A DNA stretch of 64,000 nt from Microcoleus vaginatus_C (lineage in GTDB: Bacteria > Cyanobacteriota > Cyanobacteriia > Cyanobacteriales > Microcoleaceae): assembly GCA_040004035.1 (NCBI GenBank), contig JAMPLN010000003.1, one strand, 5' to 3'. Below, piece by piece: positions 16,188-24,394 of the stretch (its first letter is position 1; the number at the start of each line of letters is the position of its first letter). Under the pieces are notes generated by a model. It saw only the letters and a program-made list of their open reading frames with translations. It searched no databases and was not told where the DNA came from. A program made the translations under genes and the position numbers.

Positions 16188-16346
16188 AATTGTGTGCTTT
16201 CTCGTTAGCGAGCGGTATGACAGAAGACAGAATTGTCTCTTAGGCTGAAGGTCGAAGGAAAGAAAAGTTATGAAAGCCAGATTTTAAAATGCTGTAGCCG
16301 TTTAAAATGCTGATTAATACAGACCTAATTCTACCTTCGCTCTTAG

Positions 16347-16766
16347 CTATGACTGGCCTTCTTCGCGAGTGATGAACTTGGTTTTAATTGGTAATTTGAA
16401 AGATGCCAAACGCATGGCTTCGCGGGCAGTTTCTTCACTTACGCCGCCAATTTCAAACATTACCCGGCCCGGTTTGACCACGGCAACCCAAAACTCTGGT
16501 GAGCCTTTACCAGAACCCATCCGGGTTTCTGCTGCGCGCTCGGTGACTGGTTTGTCGGGAAAAATGCGAATCCAAATTTTGCCACCCCGGCGGATATAAC
16601 GGGTCATGGCGCGGCGTCCGGCTTCTATTTGGCGGGAAGTAATCCAGGCGGGTTCGACGGCTTGGAGCGCGAAGTCGCCAAAGCTAACTGTATTGCCGCG
16701 GGTGGCAATACCGCTCATTCGCCCGCGCTGTTGTTTGCGGAATTTCGTTCTTTTAGGGCTTAACAT
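16347..16766 (-). CDS. rplP: 50S ribosomal protein L16
   Basis: L16 contacts the A-site tRNA elbow. The 139-residue protein starts MLSPKRTKFRKQQRGRMSG and contains FGDFALQAVEPAWITSRQIE, RAMTRYIRRGGKIWIRIFPD and ETRMGSGKGSPEFWVAVV. Length and order are standard. A 159-bp gap separates it from rpmC. Confidence 0.97.
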   Translation of the reverse strand: MLSPKRTKFRKQQRGRMSGIATRGNTVSFGDFALQAVEPAWITSRQIEAGRRAMTRYIRRGGKIWIRIFPDKPVTERAAETRMGSGKGSPEFWVAVVKPGRVMFEIGGVSEETAREAMRLASFKLPIKTKFITREEGQS

Positions 16767-16880
16767 GGCTTTGGGAGTTGGGTAATTGGTAATTGCTAAT
16801 TGCTAATTGGTGATTGCTAATTGCTAATTGCTTTGGAACAACTCACACTTAACAAATGACAACTAACACTTAACAATTAG

Positions 16881-17609
16881 CTAGCCTTCGTTCGATCGAT
16901 CTTCAAAGTTCTGGCGGCGGCGCTTTTGTTTGGTGCGGGGCACTGCAGCATTTGGTGCAGCCTCTTGTTCCTGTCCGGGAATAATTTCGCCTTTGAAAAC
17001 CCAAACTTTAATGCCCAGAATACCGTAGATGGTTTGAGCAGTGCAGTAGGAGTAGTCAATGTCGGCCCGCAACGTGTGCAAGGGGACTCTTCCTTCGCGC
17101 GTCCATTCGGTACGGGCAATTTCTGCGCCGTTGAGGCGTCCGCTGACTTGAATTTTGATGCCTTGGATGCCGACTTTTTGGGCGCGGGTGATTGCTTGGC
17201 GGACGACTCGGCGGAAGGATACGCGCCGTTCTAGTTGCTGAGCGATGTATTCCGCGATCAGTGTGGCATCGGCGTCTACTCGCTGGACTTCGACGACGTT
17301 GATGCGGATTTGGCGGTTGCTACCGAGTTGCTGCTGCAAACCGACGCGCAAGGTTTCGATGCCTGCTCCGCCGCGGCCTACGACAACGCCTGGTCTGGCG
17401 GTGAACACTTCTAGGTCGATTTGATCGGCTTTCCGCTCAATTTTGACCGAGGAAATACCAGCATTGCTGAGGGTTTTACGAACGTACTTGCGAATTTTAT
17501 AGTCTTCTTGCAAGAGTTCGGGATAGTTTTTGGGATCGGCAAACCAGCGAGAGCGGTGCTCTTGGGTAATGCCGAGGCGAAAACCAATTGGATGTATTTT
17601 TTGGCCCAT
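16881..17609 (-). CDS. rpsC: 30S ribosomal protein S3
   Basis: S3 surrounds the mRNA entry channel and helps unwind mRNA. The 242-residue protein begins MGQKIHPIGFRLGITQEH, includes the KH domain (ARPGVVVGRGGAGIETLR) and the C-terminal GRLNGAEIARTEWTREGRVP and YGILGIKVWVFKGE. The extreme C-terminus is a charged Gln/Arg-rich tail. Confidence 0.97.
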   Translation of the reverse strand: MGQKIHPIGFRLGITQEHRSRWFADPKNYPELLQEDYKIRKYVRKTLSNAGISSVKIERKADQIDLEVFTARPGVVVGRGGAGIETLRVGLQQQLGSNRQIRINVVEVQRVDADATLIAEYIAQQLERRVSFRRVVRQAITRAQKVGIQGIKIQVSGRLNGAEIARTEWTREGRVPLHTLRADIDYSYCTAQTIYGILGIKVWVFKGEIIPGQEQEAAPNAAVPRTKQKRRRQNFEDRSNEG

Positions 17610-17623
17610 AATAGTTGATGAGT

Positions 17624-17666
17624 TAATTGGTAATTGGTAATTGGTAATTGGTAATTGGTAATTGGT
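17624..17666. repeat. TAATTGG heptamer array between rplV and rpsC
   Basis: About six tandem copies of TAATTGG just upstream of rpsC. Related arrays flank rplP-rpsC (16780-16830) and rplV-rpsS (18092-18143). Confidence 0.8.
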
Positions 17667-17723
17667 GATTACCCATTTTTTTCAACTTTAAGCTGTTTAT
17701 TACCTCTTACGTTTTTCCCTGGT

Positions 17724-18083
17724 TTAGTTTTCTACGAGCGGAGCTACTACTACGGTAATGTGACAGGTTGGCTTGCGGATTTGGTAGGCGCGACCTTGAG
17801 CGCGGGGTCTAAAGCGTTTGAGGACTGGGCCTTGGTCTGCGTAAGCTTGAGACACTACTAGCTTGGATTTATCCAATCCTGCGTTGTGTTCGGCGTTTGC
17901 TACTGCCGATCGCAAAACTTTGACAATTGGTTCGCAGGCGCGGTAGGGCATGAATTCGAGTAAAATCAGCGCTTCTTGGTAGCTTTTGCCGCGAATTTGG
18001 TCGAGGACTCGGCGCACTTTGAAGGGGGATGTTCTGATGTAACGGGCGATCGCCTTAATTTCGGATGTGGTATCTATAGCCAT
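17724..18083 (-). CDS. rplV: 50S ribosomal protein L22
   Basis: L22 has a long beta-hairpin that lines the nascent peptide tunnel. The 119-residue protein has IARYIRTSPFKVRRVLDQIRG and the C-terminal signature RFRPRAQGRAYQIRKPTCHITVVV. It lies between rpsS and rpsC in the conserved S10-operon order. Confidence 0.97.
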   Translation of the reverse strand: MAIDTTSEIKAIARYIRTSPFKVRRVLDQIRGKSYQEALILLEFMPYRACEPIVKVLRSAVANAEHNAGLDKSKLVVSQAYADQGPVLKRFRPRAQGRAYQIRKPTCHITVVVAPLVEN

Positions 18084-18179
18084 TTCGATTTGGGTAATTG
18101 GTAATTGGTAATTGGGGAAAAGGTAATTGGTAATTGGTAATTTTTTTTCCGACTACCTATTACCTGTCACCTAATTCGG

Positions 18180-18461
18180 CTATCTTTTTGCCTTTTTATC
18201 ACCACTTTTCGCGTGACCTCTAAAGGTGCGAGTGGGGGAAAATTCTCCGAGTTTGTGACCTACCATTTGGTCGGTTAGGTAGACTGGTACGTGCTGTCTG
18301 CCGTTGTGAACGGCGATCGTGTGACCTACCATTTGGGGCAGAATTGTGGAAGACCGCGACCAAGTTTTAATTACTTGTTTTTGGCCAGCGGCGTTGAGTT
18401 TTTCGATTTTTGTCATCAGAGCATCTGCGACAAAAGGGCCTTTTTTTAGCGATCGAGACAT
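18180..18461 (-). CDS. rpsS: 30S ribosomal protein S19
   Basis: S19 lies in the 30S head with S13. The 93-residue protein starts MSRSLKKGPFVADALM, has WSRSSTILPQMVGHTIAVHNG and the end GEFSPTRTFRGHAKSGDKKAKR. Standard length and neighbourhood. Confidence 0.97.
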   Translation of the reverse strand: MSRSLKKGPFVADALMTKIEKLNAAGQKQVIKTWSRSSTILPQMVGHTIAVHNGRQHVPVYLTDQMVGHKLGEFSPTRTFRGHAKSGDKKAKR

Positions 18462-18574
18462 GATTTTTTTAGTAATTCAGGAGTCATTAGTCAGCTTTCA
18501 CCAGTCATTTGTCATCAGTCCTCAGTCATTAGTTAGCAGTTAATAACTAAGCACTGAAGACTGCTGACTGATGA

Positions 18575-19438
18575 CTAGCTTTGTCTGCCGCCCTTGCCGC
18601 GTTTGGAAGATTTGCGACGGCGCCGGACTATTAAAGCGTCGCTGCGCTTGTTTTTGCGTCGAGTTTTTGCACCCAATGCTGGTTTTCCCCAAGGAGTGAC
18701 AGGCCCCGGACGCCCAATAGGAGCTCTGCCTTCGCCACCGCCGTGCGGGTGGTCTACCGGGTTCATGACGCTACCGCGAACGGTGGGTCTGCGACCTTTC
18801 CAGCGGGTACGACCTGCTTTGCCGAGGCTGATGTTTCTGGCGTCGGTGTTGCCGACTTGACCGATGGTGGCGTAGCAGTCGGCGCGGACTTTGCGCTGTT
18901 CGCCGGATGGCAGTTTGAGGGTGACGTAGCTACCTTCTTTTGCCATTAGCTGAGCGCTGGAGCCAGCGGAGCGAACGATTTGTCCGCCTTTTCCGGGTAC
19001 TAGCTCGACGTTGTGGATGCTGGTACCGAGGGGAATGTTCTTCAGGGGAAGGGCGTTACCGATTTCGATCGGCGCGTCTGGGCCTGAGACAATTACTGTA
19101 CCGACGTTTAAGTTAAGCGGGTGCAGGATGTACCGTTTTTCGCCGTCTTTGTAGAACAGGAGGGCGATGCGGGCGTTGCGATTGGGGTCGTATTCGATCG
19201 CCTTGACAGTAGCGGGAATGCTGTGTTTGTCGCGGCGGAAGTCGATGTCTCTATACAGCCGTTTGTGACCGCCTCCCCGGTGGCGGCAGGTGATGACGCC
19301 TCGGTTGTTGCGGCCTTGTTTGGTGTGCTTATTGCTAGTTAGAGACTTTTCTGGTTCTGATTTGGTAATTTCAGCAAAGTCCGAGACGGTTTGTTCTCGG
19401 GTGCTGGAGGTATAAGGTCGGTAAGAACGGATGCCCAT
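18575..19438 (-). CDS. rplB: 50S ribosomal protein L2
   Basis: L2 is needed for subunit association and lies beside the peptidyl transferase centre. The 287-residue protein has NRGVITCRHRGGGHKRLYR, GDAR-like blocks and the signature VMNPVDHPHGGGEGRAPIG, including the His of HGGG. The C-terminus KTRRKNKRSDALIVRRRRK is typical. Repeats (TTTTGGA and AAAATCT) occupy the 175-bp gap to rplW. Confidence 0.97.
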   Translation of the reverse strand: MGIRSYRPYTSSTREQTVSDFAEITKSEPEKSLTSNKHTKQGRNNRGVITCRHRGGGHKRLYRDIDFRRDKHSIPATVKAIEYDPNRNARIALLFYKDGEKRYILHPLNLNVGTVIVSGPDAPIEIGNALPLKNIPLGTSIHNVELVPGKGGQIVRSAGSSAQLMAKEGSYVTLKLPSGEQRKVRADCYATIGQVGNTDARNISLGKAGRTRWKGRRPTVRGSVMNPVDHPHGGGEGRAPIGRPGPVTPWGKPALGAKTRRKNKRSDALIVRRRRKSSKRGKGGRQS

Positions 19439-19613
19439 AATCGATCTATTTTAGATTTTGGATTTTGGATTTTGGATTTGACGTTTATCGATTTTAGATT
19501 TTAGGTTGAAGATTGGCGATCTTTGGTTAACTTACGAGTTTTCTGGTTTGAGAATTTCCCCCAGTTAACCGCAATTTAAAATCTAAAATCTAAAATCTAA
19601 AATCCAAAATCGT
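19439..19613. repeat. TTTTGGA / AAAATCT heptamer arrays between rplW and rplB
   Basis: GATTTTGGATTTTGG copies lie near 19450-19482 and AAAATCT copies near 19577-19608, in opposite sense, so the single-stranded RNA could pair end to end. Confidence 0.7.
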
Positions 19614-19922
19614 CTAGACTTCTGGGAATAGGAGTTTGCGGATCGAGTCTCCGTCGGTCAGAGTTACGGTTGCTCGCTTGTAACAAGGTTTAAAGCCGAC
19701 GAATTTGCCAACTCGACGCTTTTTGCGCGGCGGGTTTTGGGTGTTGACGCCGATGACTTTGACCTTAAATAGTTCTTCGATTGCAGCTTTGATTTGAGGC
19801 TTTGTCGCTTTGGGGGCTACGTCGAATGTGAATTGATTTAATTCCATCATTCGGGTAGCTTTCTCGGTGAGAATCGGACGCTGGATCAAATCTGCGTAGT
19901 CGCGGGGGTCGATTTTACTCAC
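19614..19922 (-). CDS. rplW: 50S ribosomal protein L23
   Basis: L23 is the main docking site of trigger factor and SRP at the tunnel exit. The 102-residue protein has DLIQRPILTEKATRMMELNQFTF in parts, then PQIKAAIEELFKVKVIGVNT and KKRRVGKFVGFKP. It starts with GTG at 19922, overlapping the end of rplD by 8 bases, so translation is coupled. Confidence 0.96.
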   Translation of the reverse strand: MSKIDPRDYADLIQRPILTEKATRMMELNQFTFDVAPKATKPQIKAAIEELFKVKVIGVNTQNPPRKKRRVGKFVGFKPCYKRATVTLTDGDSIRKLLFPEV

Positions 19923-20547
19923 CGTAAATCTCCTGAATTTTAGCTATGGCTGTAGATGTGACGATAATTTTGTCAGCCGCGAGAACGTCGTAAACATTCA
20001 GGGATGTTGCCAAAATGACGTTTACTAATTCGATGTTGCGTCCTGATAAGTAGACGTTTGGTTGCGGTTCTGGCAAGATTAACAGAACTTTTGTATCGGG
20101 TTCGATGCCCCAGCGGGCGATCGCACTCAGCAATTCTTTGCTTTTGGGTCTCGGAAATTGCTCTGCAAATTCTTCAACCACAATGATGTCTTCGGTGCGA
20201 CTTTGGAATGCTGTCCGCAAAGCTAGACGGCGTTCCTTTTTGTTCATTTTGACTTCAAAGTCTCTCGGTTTTGGCCCGAAGATGACACCGCCGCCCCGCC
20301 ACAGCGGAGAACGGATAGAACCTGCTCTGGCTCGGCCGGTGCCTTTTTGACGCCAGGGTTTGCGCCCACCGCCTCTGACTTCCGATCGAGTTTTGGTGCA
20401 AGCATTTCCTTGACGAGCGTTATTCAGTTGCCGCGTCAATGCTCTGTGAACGATGTGAGACGCATTTTCTTCTTTGGCTACGCGCAGTTCTAAAGTTGTT
20501 TCCCCAACTTCTTCGCCTTGCCAATTTCGGACTACACAATTAACCAT
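19915..20547 (-). CDS. rplD: 50S ribosomal protein L4
   Basis: L4 extends a loop into the nascent peptide tunnel. The 210-residue protein contains GNACTKTRSEVRGGGRKPWRQ (the tunnel loop), GTGRARAGSIRSPLWRGGG and FGPKPRDFEVKMNKKERRLA. It overlaps rplW by 8 bases and lies 182 bp from rplC across TTGTCTG/TTGTTAG repeats. Confidence 0.97.
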   Translation of the reverse strand: MVNCVVRNWQGEEVGETTLELRVAKEENASHIVHRALTRQLNNARQGNACTKTRSEVRGGGRKPWRQKGTGRARAGSIRSPLWRGGGVIFGPKPRDFEVKMNKKERRLALRTAFQSRTEDIIVVEEFAEQFPRPKSKELLSAIARWGIEPDTKVLLILPEPQPNVYLSGRNIELVNVILATSLNVYDVLAADKIIVTSTAIAKIQEIYGE

Positions 20548-20559
20548 ATCTTTTGTCCT

Positions 20560-20729
20560 TTGTCTGTTGTTAGTTGTCTGTTGTTAGTTGTCTGTTGTCT
20601 GTTGTTGTCGTCTGTTGTCTGTTCTCAGGTCTTAGTTTTCAGCTCTTAGTTTTCAGCTCTTAGTTCTTGCTTGCTACTAACCGCCAACCACTATCTACTG
20701 ACTGCTGACTACTGACTACTTACTACTGA
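20560..20729. repeat. TTGTCTG / TTGTTAG and ACTGACT repeats between rplC and rplD
   Basis: Tandem TTGTCTGTTGTTAG units near 20560-20620, CTTAGTTTTCAG units near 20632-20666 and ACTGACT-like units near 20696-20730 fill the gap. No coding signal seen. Confidence 0.65.
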
Positions 20730-21365
20730 CTAACGTCCTACTTTTTTCTCAGGCACAACATTGACTAAGGCGCCAGCTTTGCCGGGAACTGCTCCCTTAA
20801 TTAGCAGCAAATTCTGCTCTGTATCCACCCGGACAATTGTTAGTTTGCGGACGGTGACTTGAACGTTGCCCATACGTCCTGCCATTCTTTTCCCAGGATA
20901 AACGCGACCGGGAGTAGTTCCAGGCCCTATCGAGCCAGGCTCGCGGTGGTTCTTGGAACCGTGAGACATCGGGCCTCGTTTAAAGTTGTGGCGCTTTTGA
21001 AAACCTGCAAAACCTTTACCGATGCTTGTACCGATGACATCTACTATTTGTCCCGGTGTAAAGGTATCTGCTTTTAGTTGTTGACCTAATTCAAATGAAC
21101 TGGTATCTTCCAATCGGTATTCCTGCAAGTGGCGCAGTGGATTTGCCCCCGACTTGGCAAGGTGTCCCAATTCTGGCTTGTTGAGAGCCTTTGGTTTGAC
21201 TTCGTTGTATCCAACTTGAACGGCACCGTAGCCGTCAGTTTGTTTTGTTTTGATTTGAGTTACTGTACAAGGCCCTGCTTGTATGACGGTGACAGGGATT
21301 GCTCTCCCTTGGTCGTCAAACACTTGAGTCATGCCTAGTTTAGTGCCAAGAATGCCTACAGACAC
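20730..21365 (-). CDS. rplC: 50S ribosomal protein L3
   Basis: First gene of the supercluster. L3 nucleates 50S assembly and reaches the peptidyl transferase centre. The 211-residue protein starts MSVGILGTKLGMTQVFDDQG and has FAGFQKRHNFKRGPMSHGSK, HREPGSIG and PGKRMAGRMGNVQVTVR. rpsJ does not precede it, as usual in cyanobacteria where rpsJ follows tuf. A likely promoter lies about 300 bp upstream. Confidence 0.97.
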   Translation of the reverse strand: MSVGILGTKLGMTQVFDDQGRAIPVTVIQAGPCTVTQIKTKQTDGYGAVQVGYNEVKPKALNKPELGHLAKSGANPLRHLQEYRLEDTSSFELGQQLKADTFTPGQIVDVIGTSIGKGFAGFQKRHNFKRGPMSHGSKNHREPGSIGPGTTPGRVYPGKRMAGRMGNVQVTVRKLTIVRVDTEQNLLLIKGAVPGKAGALVNVVPEKKVGR

Positions 21366-21665
21366 GGATTTTTTTCCTTTTATTTACGCAAGAGGTTTCG
21401 GATTGCGAAGTTTACGTCAATCCGCTTGCTCTTGTGCAGAAACATTTATTTCAGTGTTCCTGCAATTAACTGTTATCAACCAACAGCCTTCCTCGGTGTT
21501 TAAAATTGGAGTTTTAAATTTGGGAGCGAGCTTGTGGAAGTCTTGCAAGGGTTAAGATACGCGGCTTTTTACCTGCTATATCTCCGACTTTTTTTTCGGT
21601 CTTGCTTATTTGCGCCAGGACTTGAGCATAAATTTACTCAGTATCCTTTACGGCGACAATTCACA

Positions 21666-21695
21666 ATAGTACATGAAGTGTTTGGCGTTTGTCAA
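21666..21695 (-). promoter_or_regulatory. Probable promoter of the rplC operon
   Basis: On the minus strand TTGACA (21690-21695), an 18-bp spacer, then TACTAT (21666-21671). Transcription would start near 21658 and give a leader of about 290 nt before rplC. The 431-bp rplC-ndhN gap (21366-21796) contains no ORF. A TATAAT at 21733-21738 on the plus strand may serve ndhN. Confidence 0.5.
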
Positions 21696-21796
21696 GGCCG
21701 GGATGAGAATTTTTCGCCTCAACTTTAGGATTTATAATATTTCCAGCTCGCAAGCAGCGATCGACCAAATTTTGATACAGCAGGAAACACAAATTT

Positions 21797-22273
21797 ATGG
21801 GACTGATTACGACGGGATCTGATCTGATTCGGGATTTGGAAAAGTCGGGGTCGCTGGCCCTGTACGTTCCTTTAGAGGGAGGATTTGAGGGGCGCTACCT
21901 CCGCAGGCTGAGGGCTGCGGGCTACGGTGGGTACACGATTTCGGCGCGGGGTTTGGGCGATTTGGCGATGTATTTAACGGGGGTTCACGGCGTGCGGCCG
22001 CCGCATTTGGGCAAGAAAACTACTGGCAACGAAGCGGCTGTGGGTTATACGTACTACGTGCCACCGATTTTGCAAACTCAATTAGACAATTTGCCACCGA
22101 AAGCAAAAGGATTGGTGCTGTGGATTATTGAAGGGCAAATTTTGTCGAGTCAGGAGATTGAGTATTTGACTGTTTTGCCGACGTTAGAACCGCGAGTTAA
22201 AATAGCAGTGGAGATGGGGGGCGATCGAGCTTTTAGCTGGAAGCCACTTAAAGATGCTTTAGTTGCAGCTTAA
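21797..22273 (+). CDS. ndhN: NAD(P)H-quinone oxidoreductase subunit N
   Basis: NdhN is a cyanobacterial/chloroplast-specific subunit of the NDH-1 complex that takes electrons from ferredoxin for cyclic flow and respiration. The 158-residue protein matches the family in length and sequence: LITTGSDLIRDLEKSGSLALY, GGFEGRYLRRLRAAGY, PPHLGKKTTGNEAAVG and VLWIIEGQILS. It has no membrane helix, fitting its place in the stromal arm. Divergent from rplC. Confidence 0.93.
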   Translation: MGLITTGSDLIRDLEKSGSLALYVPLEGGFEGRYLRRLRAAGYGGYTISARGLGDLAMYLTGVHGVRPPHLGKKTTGNEAAVGYTYYVPPILQTQLDNLPPKAKGLVLWIIEGQILSSQEIEYLTVLPTLEPRVKIAVEMGGDRAFSWKPLKDALVAA

Positions 22274-22392
22274 ATTCCGGTATTTGCGATCGCAAATCAA
22301 CTAAAAAAACGCAGCGAGCAACTAAAGCTCAACAGCTTCTGCTCGCTGGTTTTGATCTTTTTGGGAAAAACTTAATTAACAGGAAAAATCTT

Positions 22393-22998
22393 ATGCTTCA
22401 GAATCGCGATTATACCATCATCATTGACAAAAGCGGCAGTATGTACACAAAAGACCAGATGGGCGGTAAAAGTCGGTGGGCGCTCATGCAAGAATCGACG
22501 ATCGCATTGGCGAATAAATGCGAAGAACTCGATCCTGATGGCATAACAGTTTATGTGTTTTCCGGTCGCTTCAAGCGCTATGACAACGTAACATCAGCTA
22601 AAGTCGTGCAAATTTTCCAAGAAAACGAACCTTCGGGAACTACGAATTTAGGTGCAGTGCTGCAAGACGCTCTGAACAGTTATTTTCACCGCAAAGCATC
22701 CGGTAAGACCAAGCAAAATGGGGAAACAATATTAGTGGTGACGGACGGGGAACCGGACGATCGCAAAGAAGTGATGAAAACGATTATAGAGGCTTCTCGG
22801 AAGCTCGATCGAGATGAAGAGTTGGCGATTTCTTTCATTCAAGTAGGGAATGCGCCGGAAGCTACTAAGTTTCTCAAGATATTGGATGACGAACTGCAAA
22901 GCGCCGGGGCTAAATTCGATATCGTTGATACTGTCACGATGGATGATATTGAAGGAATGACCCTGACAGAGGTATTGCTGAATGCAATAACTGATTAA
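22393..22998 (+). CDS. VWA-domain protein
   Basis: A 201-residue protein consisting almost only of a von Willebrand factor A domain. The metal-ion-dependent adhesion site is seen as DKSGS (residues 12-16), a Thr in PSGTTNLG and the Asp of VVTDGEPDD. No signal peptide or membrane helix, so cytosolic. Stand-alone VWA proteins of this kind occur in cyanobacteria and in tellurite/stress (Ter-like) clusters; no other Ter gene is seen here. The next gene lies 72 bp downstream, so the two may form an operon. Role unknown. Confidence 0.85.
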   Translation: MLQNRDYTIIIDKSGSMYTKDQMGGKSRWALMQESTIALANKCEELDPDGITVYVFSGRFKRYDNVTSAKVVQIFQENEPSGTTNLGAVLQDALNSYFHRKASGKTKQNGETILVVTDGEPDDRKEVMKTIIEASRKLDRDEELAISFIQVGNAPEATKFLKILDDELQSAGAKFDIVDTVTMDDIEGMTLTEVLLNAITD

Positions 22999-23070
22999 GG
23001 AGGCGGGCGAAGTTTCCGTGATTATATTGGGGCCAGTTAGCCCAGCAGGATTTTTTAGGGGGTTTAAGTT

Positions 23071-23613
23071 ATGGAATCGATCGAGCGCCTATTAGGTGAA
23101 CTTAAGGCAGAGTATCAAGCATCTCAAAAAATTGCTGAGTTGAAAAGTCAGGCGCCGATGCCAGCACAAGCGCCGTCAAATGCAACATTTAAAACATCAG
23201 ATATAAATTTGTATGCTAGTCCTTTGGATAAGGATTTAGCTCAAATTAAGGCTGAGTACGAAGCGCAAAATAAAGTTCAGGAAGTCGCTTCAATGCAACC
23301 GTTTAAGGCTGAGCACGAAGCACAAAATAAAGCTCAGGCAGTGGCTGCACTGGAACTGCTTAAGGCTGAGCACGAGGCACAAAATAAAGCTCAGGAAGTA
23401 GCTTCACTGCAACCGCAACCCGCAGAAAAAGTCGCGGGGCCGCAGTTGGACGTACAAACGCACAGACAGAAAGTTAGGCAAGCTCAGGTTTGGCTGAAAA
23501 AGTTGGATAAGAATTCCGATGAGGGATATTGGTTTGATCAGTTTGCTTTTAAGTATTCTTCGAGGATAGATGCGGCGATCGACTATTTGCAAGCTGTGAA
23601 TGAGTTTGATTGA
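23071..23613 (+). CDS. Slr1339-like cyanobacterial protein with internal repeats
   Basis: 180 residues. The C-terminal ~50 residues (VWLKKLDKNSDEGYWFDQFA, YSSRIDAAIDYLQA) resemble cyanobacterial Slr1339-family proteins linked by name to salt stress; this match is from memory. The centre holds three clear copies and one weaker copy of an ~18-residue unit built on KAEHEAQNKAQEVASLQP (about residues 70-130), likely coiled-coil. N-terminal IERLLGELKAEYQASQ resembles the repeat unit. Cytosolic, soluble. The ATG follows an AGGGGG stretch. Confidence 0.7.
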   Translation: MESIERLLGELKAEYQASQKIAELKSQAPMPAQAPSNATFKTSDINLYASPLDKDLAQIKAEYEAQNKVQEVASMQPFKAEHEAQNKAQAVAALELLKAEHEAQNKAQEVASLQPQPAEKVAGPQLDVQTHRQKVRQAQVWLKKLDKNSDEGYWFDQFAFKYSSRIDAAIDYLQAVNEFD

Positions 23614-23680
23614 TTGAACTACACGGTATGCACAATTTTTAAGGCCATTTTTTGTTTAATTGCCATCTCTATTTGTTGTA

Positions 23681-23774
23681 AGGACACGGCAGTGCTGTGT
23701 CTTTACAAAGCGTAAAATAAATATCATTTGTATCACGCGGGATTTAGGACACGGCAGTGCCGTATCCCTACAAA
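23681..23774. repeat. Two copies of a 29-bp hairpin-forming repeat
   Basis: AGGACACGGCAGTGC(T/C)GT(G/A)TC followed by (T/C)TACAAA occurs at 23681-23709 and 23746-23774. Each copy folds on itself (GACACGGCA with TGCTGTGTC). They lie between two convergent genes. Confidence 0.7.
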
Positions 23775-23854
23775 TTGGCAGAAAATAAAAATTATTTATA
23801 GGAACACAGCACAGTTATTTCCTGTGGCTGCCACAACCAGGGGGAGGATTCTTC

Positions 23855-24394
23855 CTATACTAAATTTTTGGCTACAGACGTAGGATTCAACAAAAACAAA
23901 GCCGCTTTTTTTGCTGTATCTTCAGATAGCTGAATTTGTTTTAACTCAACAATACCTTCACTGATAAAAGTATCTCTCAAAGCAGCTTTTTCTCCGCTGT
24001 TAAAACTCGTTTCGTAAAACACTTCTCGAATTCCAGCCGCAATGACTAATTTCAAACAATAGATACAGGGTTCTAATGTGACGTAAATACTAGCCCCAGC
24101 AGTAGATATACCGTGTTTAGCAGCTTTGGCGATCGCATTTGCTTCCGCGTGAACCGCCCTTGATGGCAAAGTTTTGCTGGCATCGCAACTGCTCAAACCA
24201 GGATAGCAGAAGCCTTGAGTAGTACAGTGTGCCGAACCTGACGGCGAACCGTTATAACCCGTTGCTAAAACTTGCCTGTTTTTAGTTATCACTGCGCCTA
24301 CAGGAAAAGCCAAACAAGTCGATCGAGTAGCAGCCAATTTTGCTAACATTAAGAAGTATTCGTCCCAACTCGGTCTCTCTTCTTCTAAATTCAT
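23855..24394 (-). CDS. dCMP deaminase-like cytidine/deoxycytidylate deaminase
   Basis: Member of the zinc-dependent cytidine deaminase superfamily, closest in pattern to dCMP deaminase, which makes dUMP. From ATG 24394 it has 179 residues. HAE at 82-84 (zinc ligand and catalytic Glu) and PCIYC at 109-113 (zinc ligands) are intact, and VGAVITKNRQVLATGYNGSP is the typical N-terminal block. The ATG overlaps the stop of the upstream gene as ATGA, so the two are translationally coupled, and that gene is thymidylate-synthase-like. Together they would convert dCMP to dTMP (inference). The longer frame to 24505 is not needed. Confidence 0.88.
   Translation of the reverse strand: MNLEEERPSWDEYFLMLAKLAATRSTCLAFPVGAVITKNRQVLATGYNGSPSGSAHCTTQGFCYPGLSSCDASKTLPSRAVHAEANAIAKAAKHGISTAGASIYVTLEPCIYCLKLVIAAGIREVFYETSFNSGEKAALRDTFISEGIVELKQIQLSEDTAKKAALFLLNPTSVAKNLV

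Noticed and set aside
3061..20729. Tandem short repeats as possible CRISPR arrays
   Set aside because: Units are 7 bp, directly adjacent, with no unique spacers of 30-40 bp and no cas genes.
22393..22998. Tellurite-resistance (TerY-type) defence operon
   Set aside because: Only the VWA protein is present; no TerD, kinase or phosphatase partner lies within reach.
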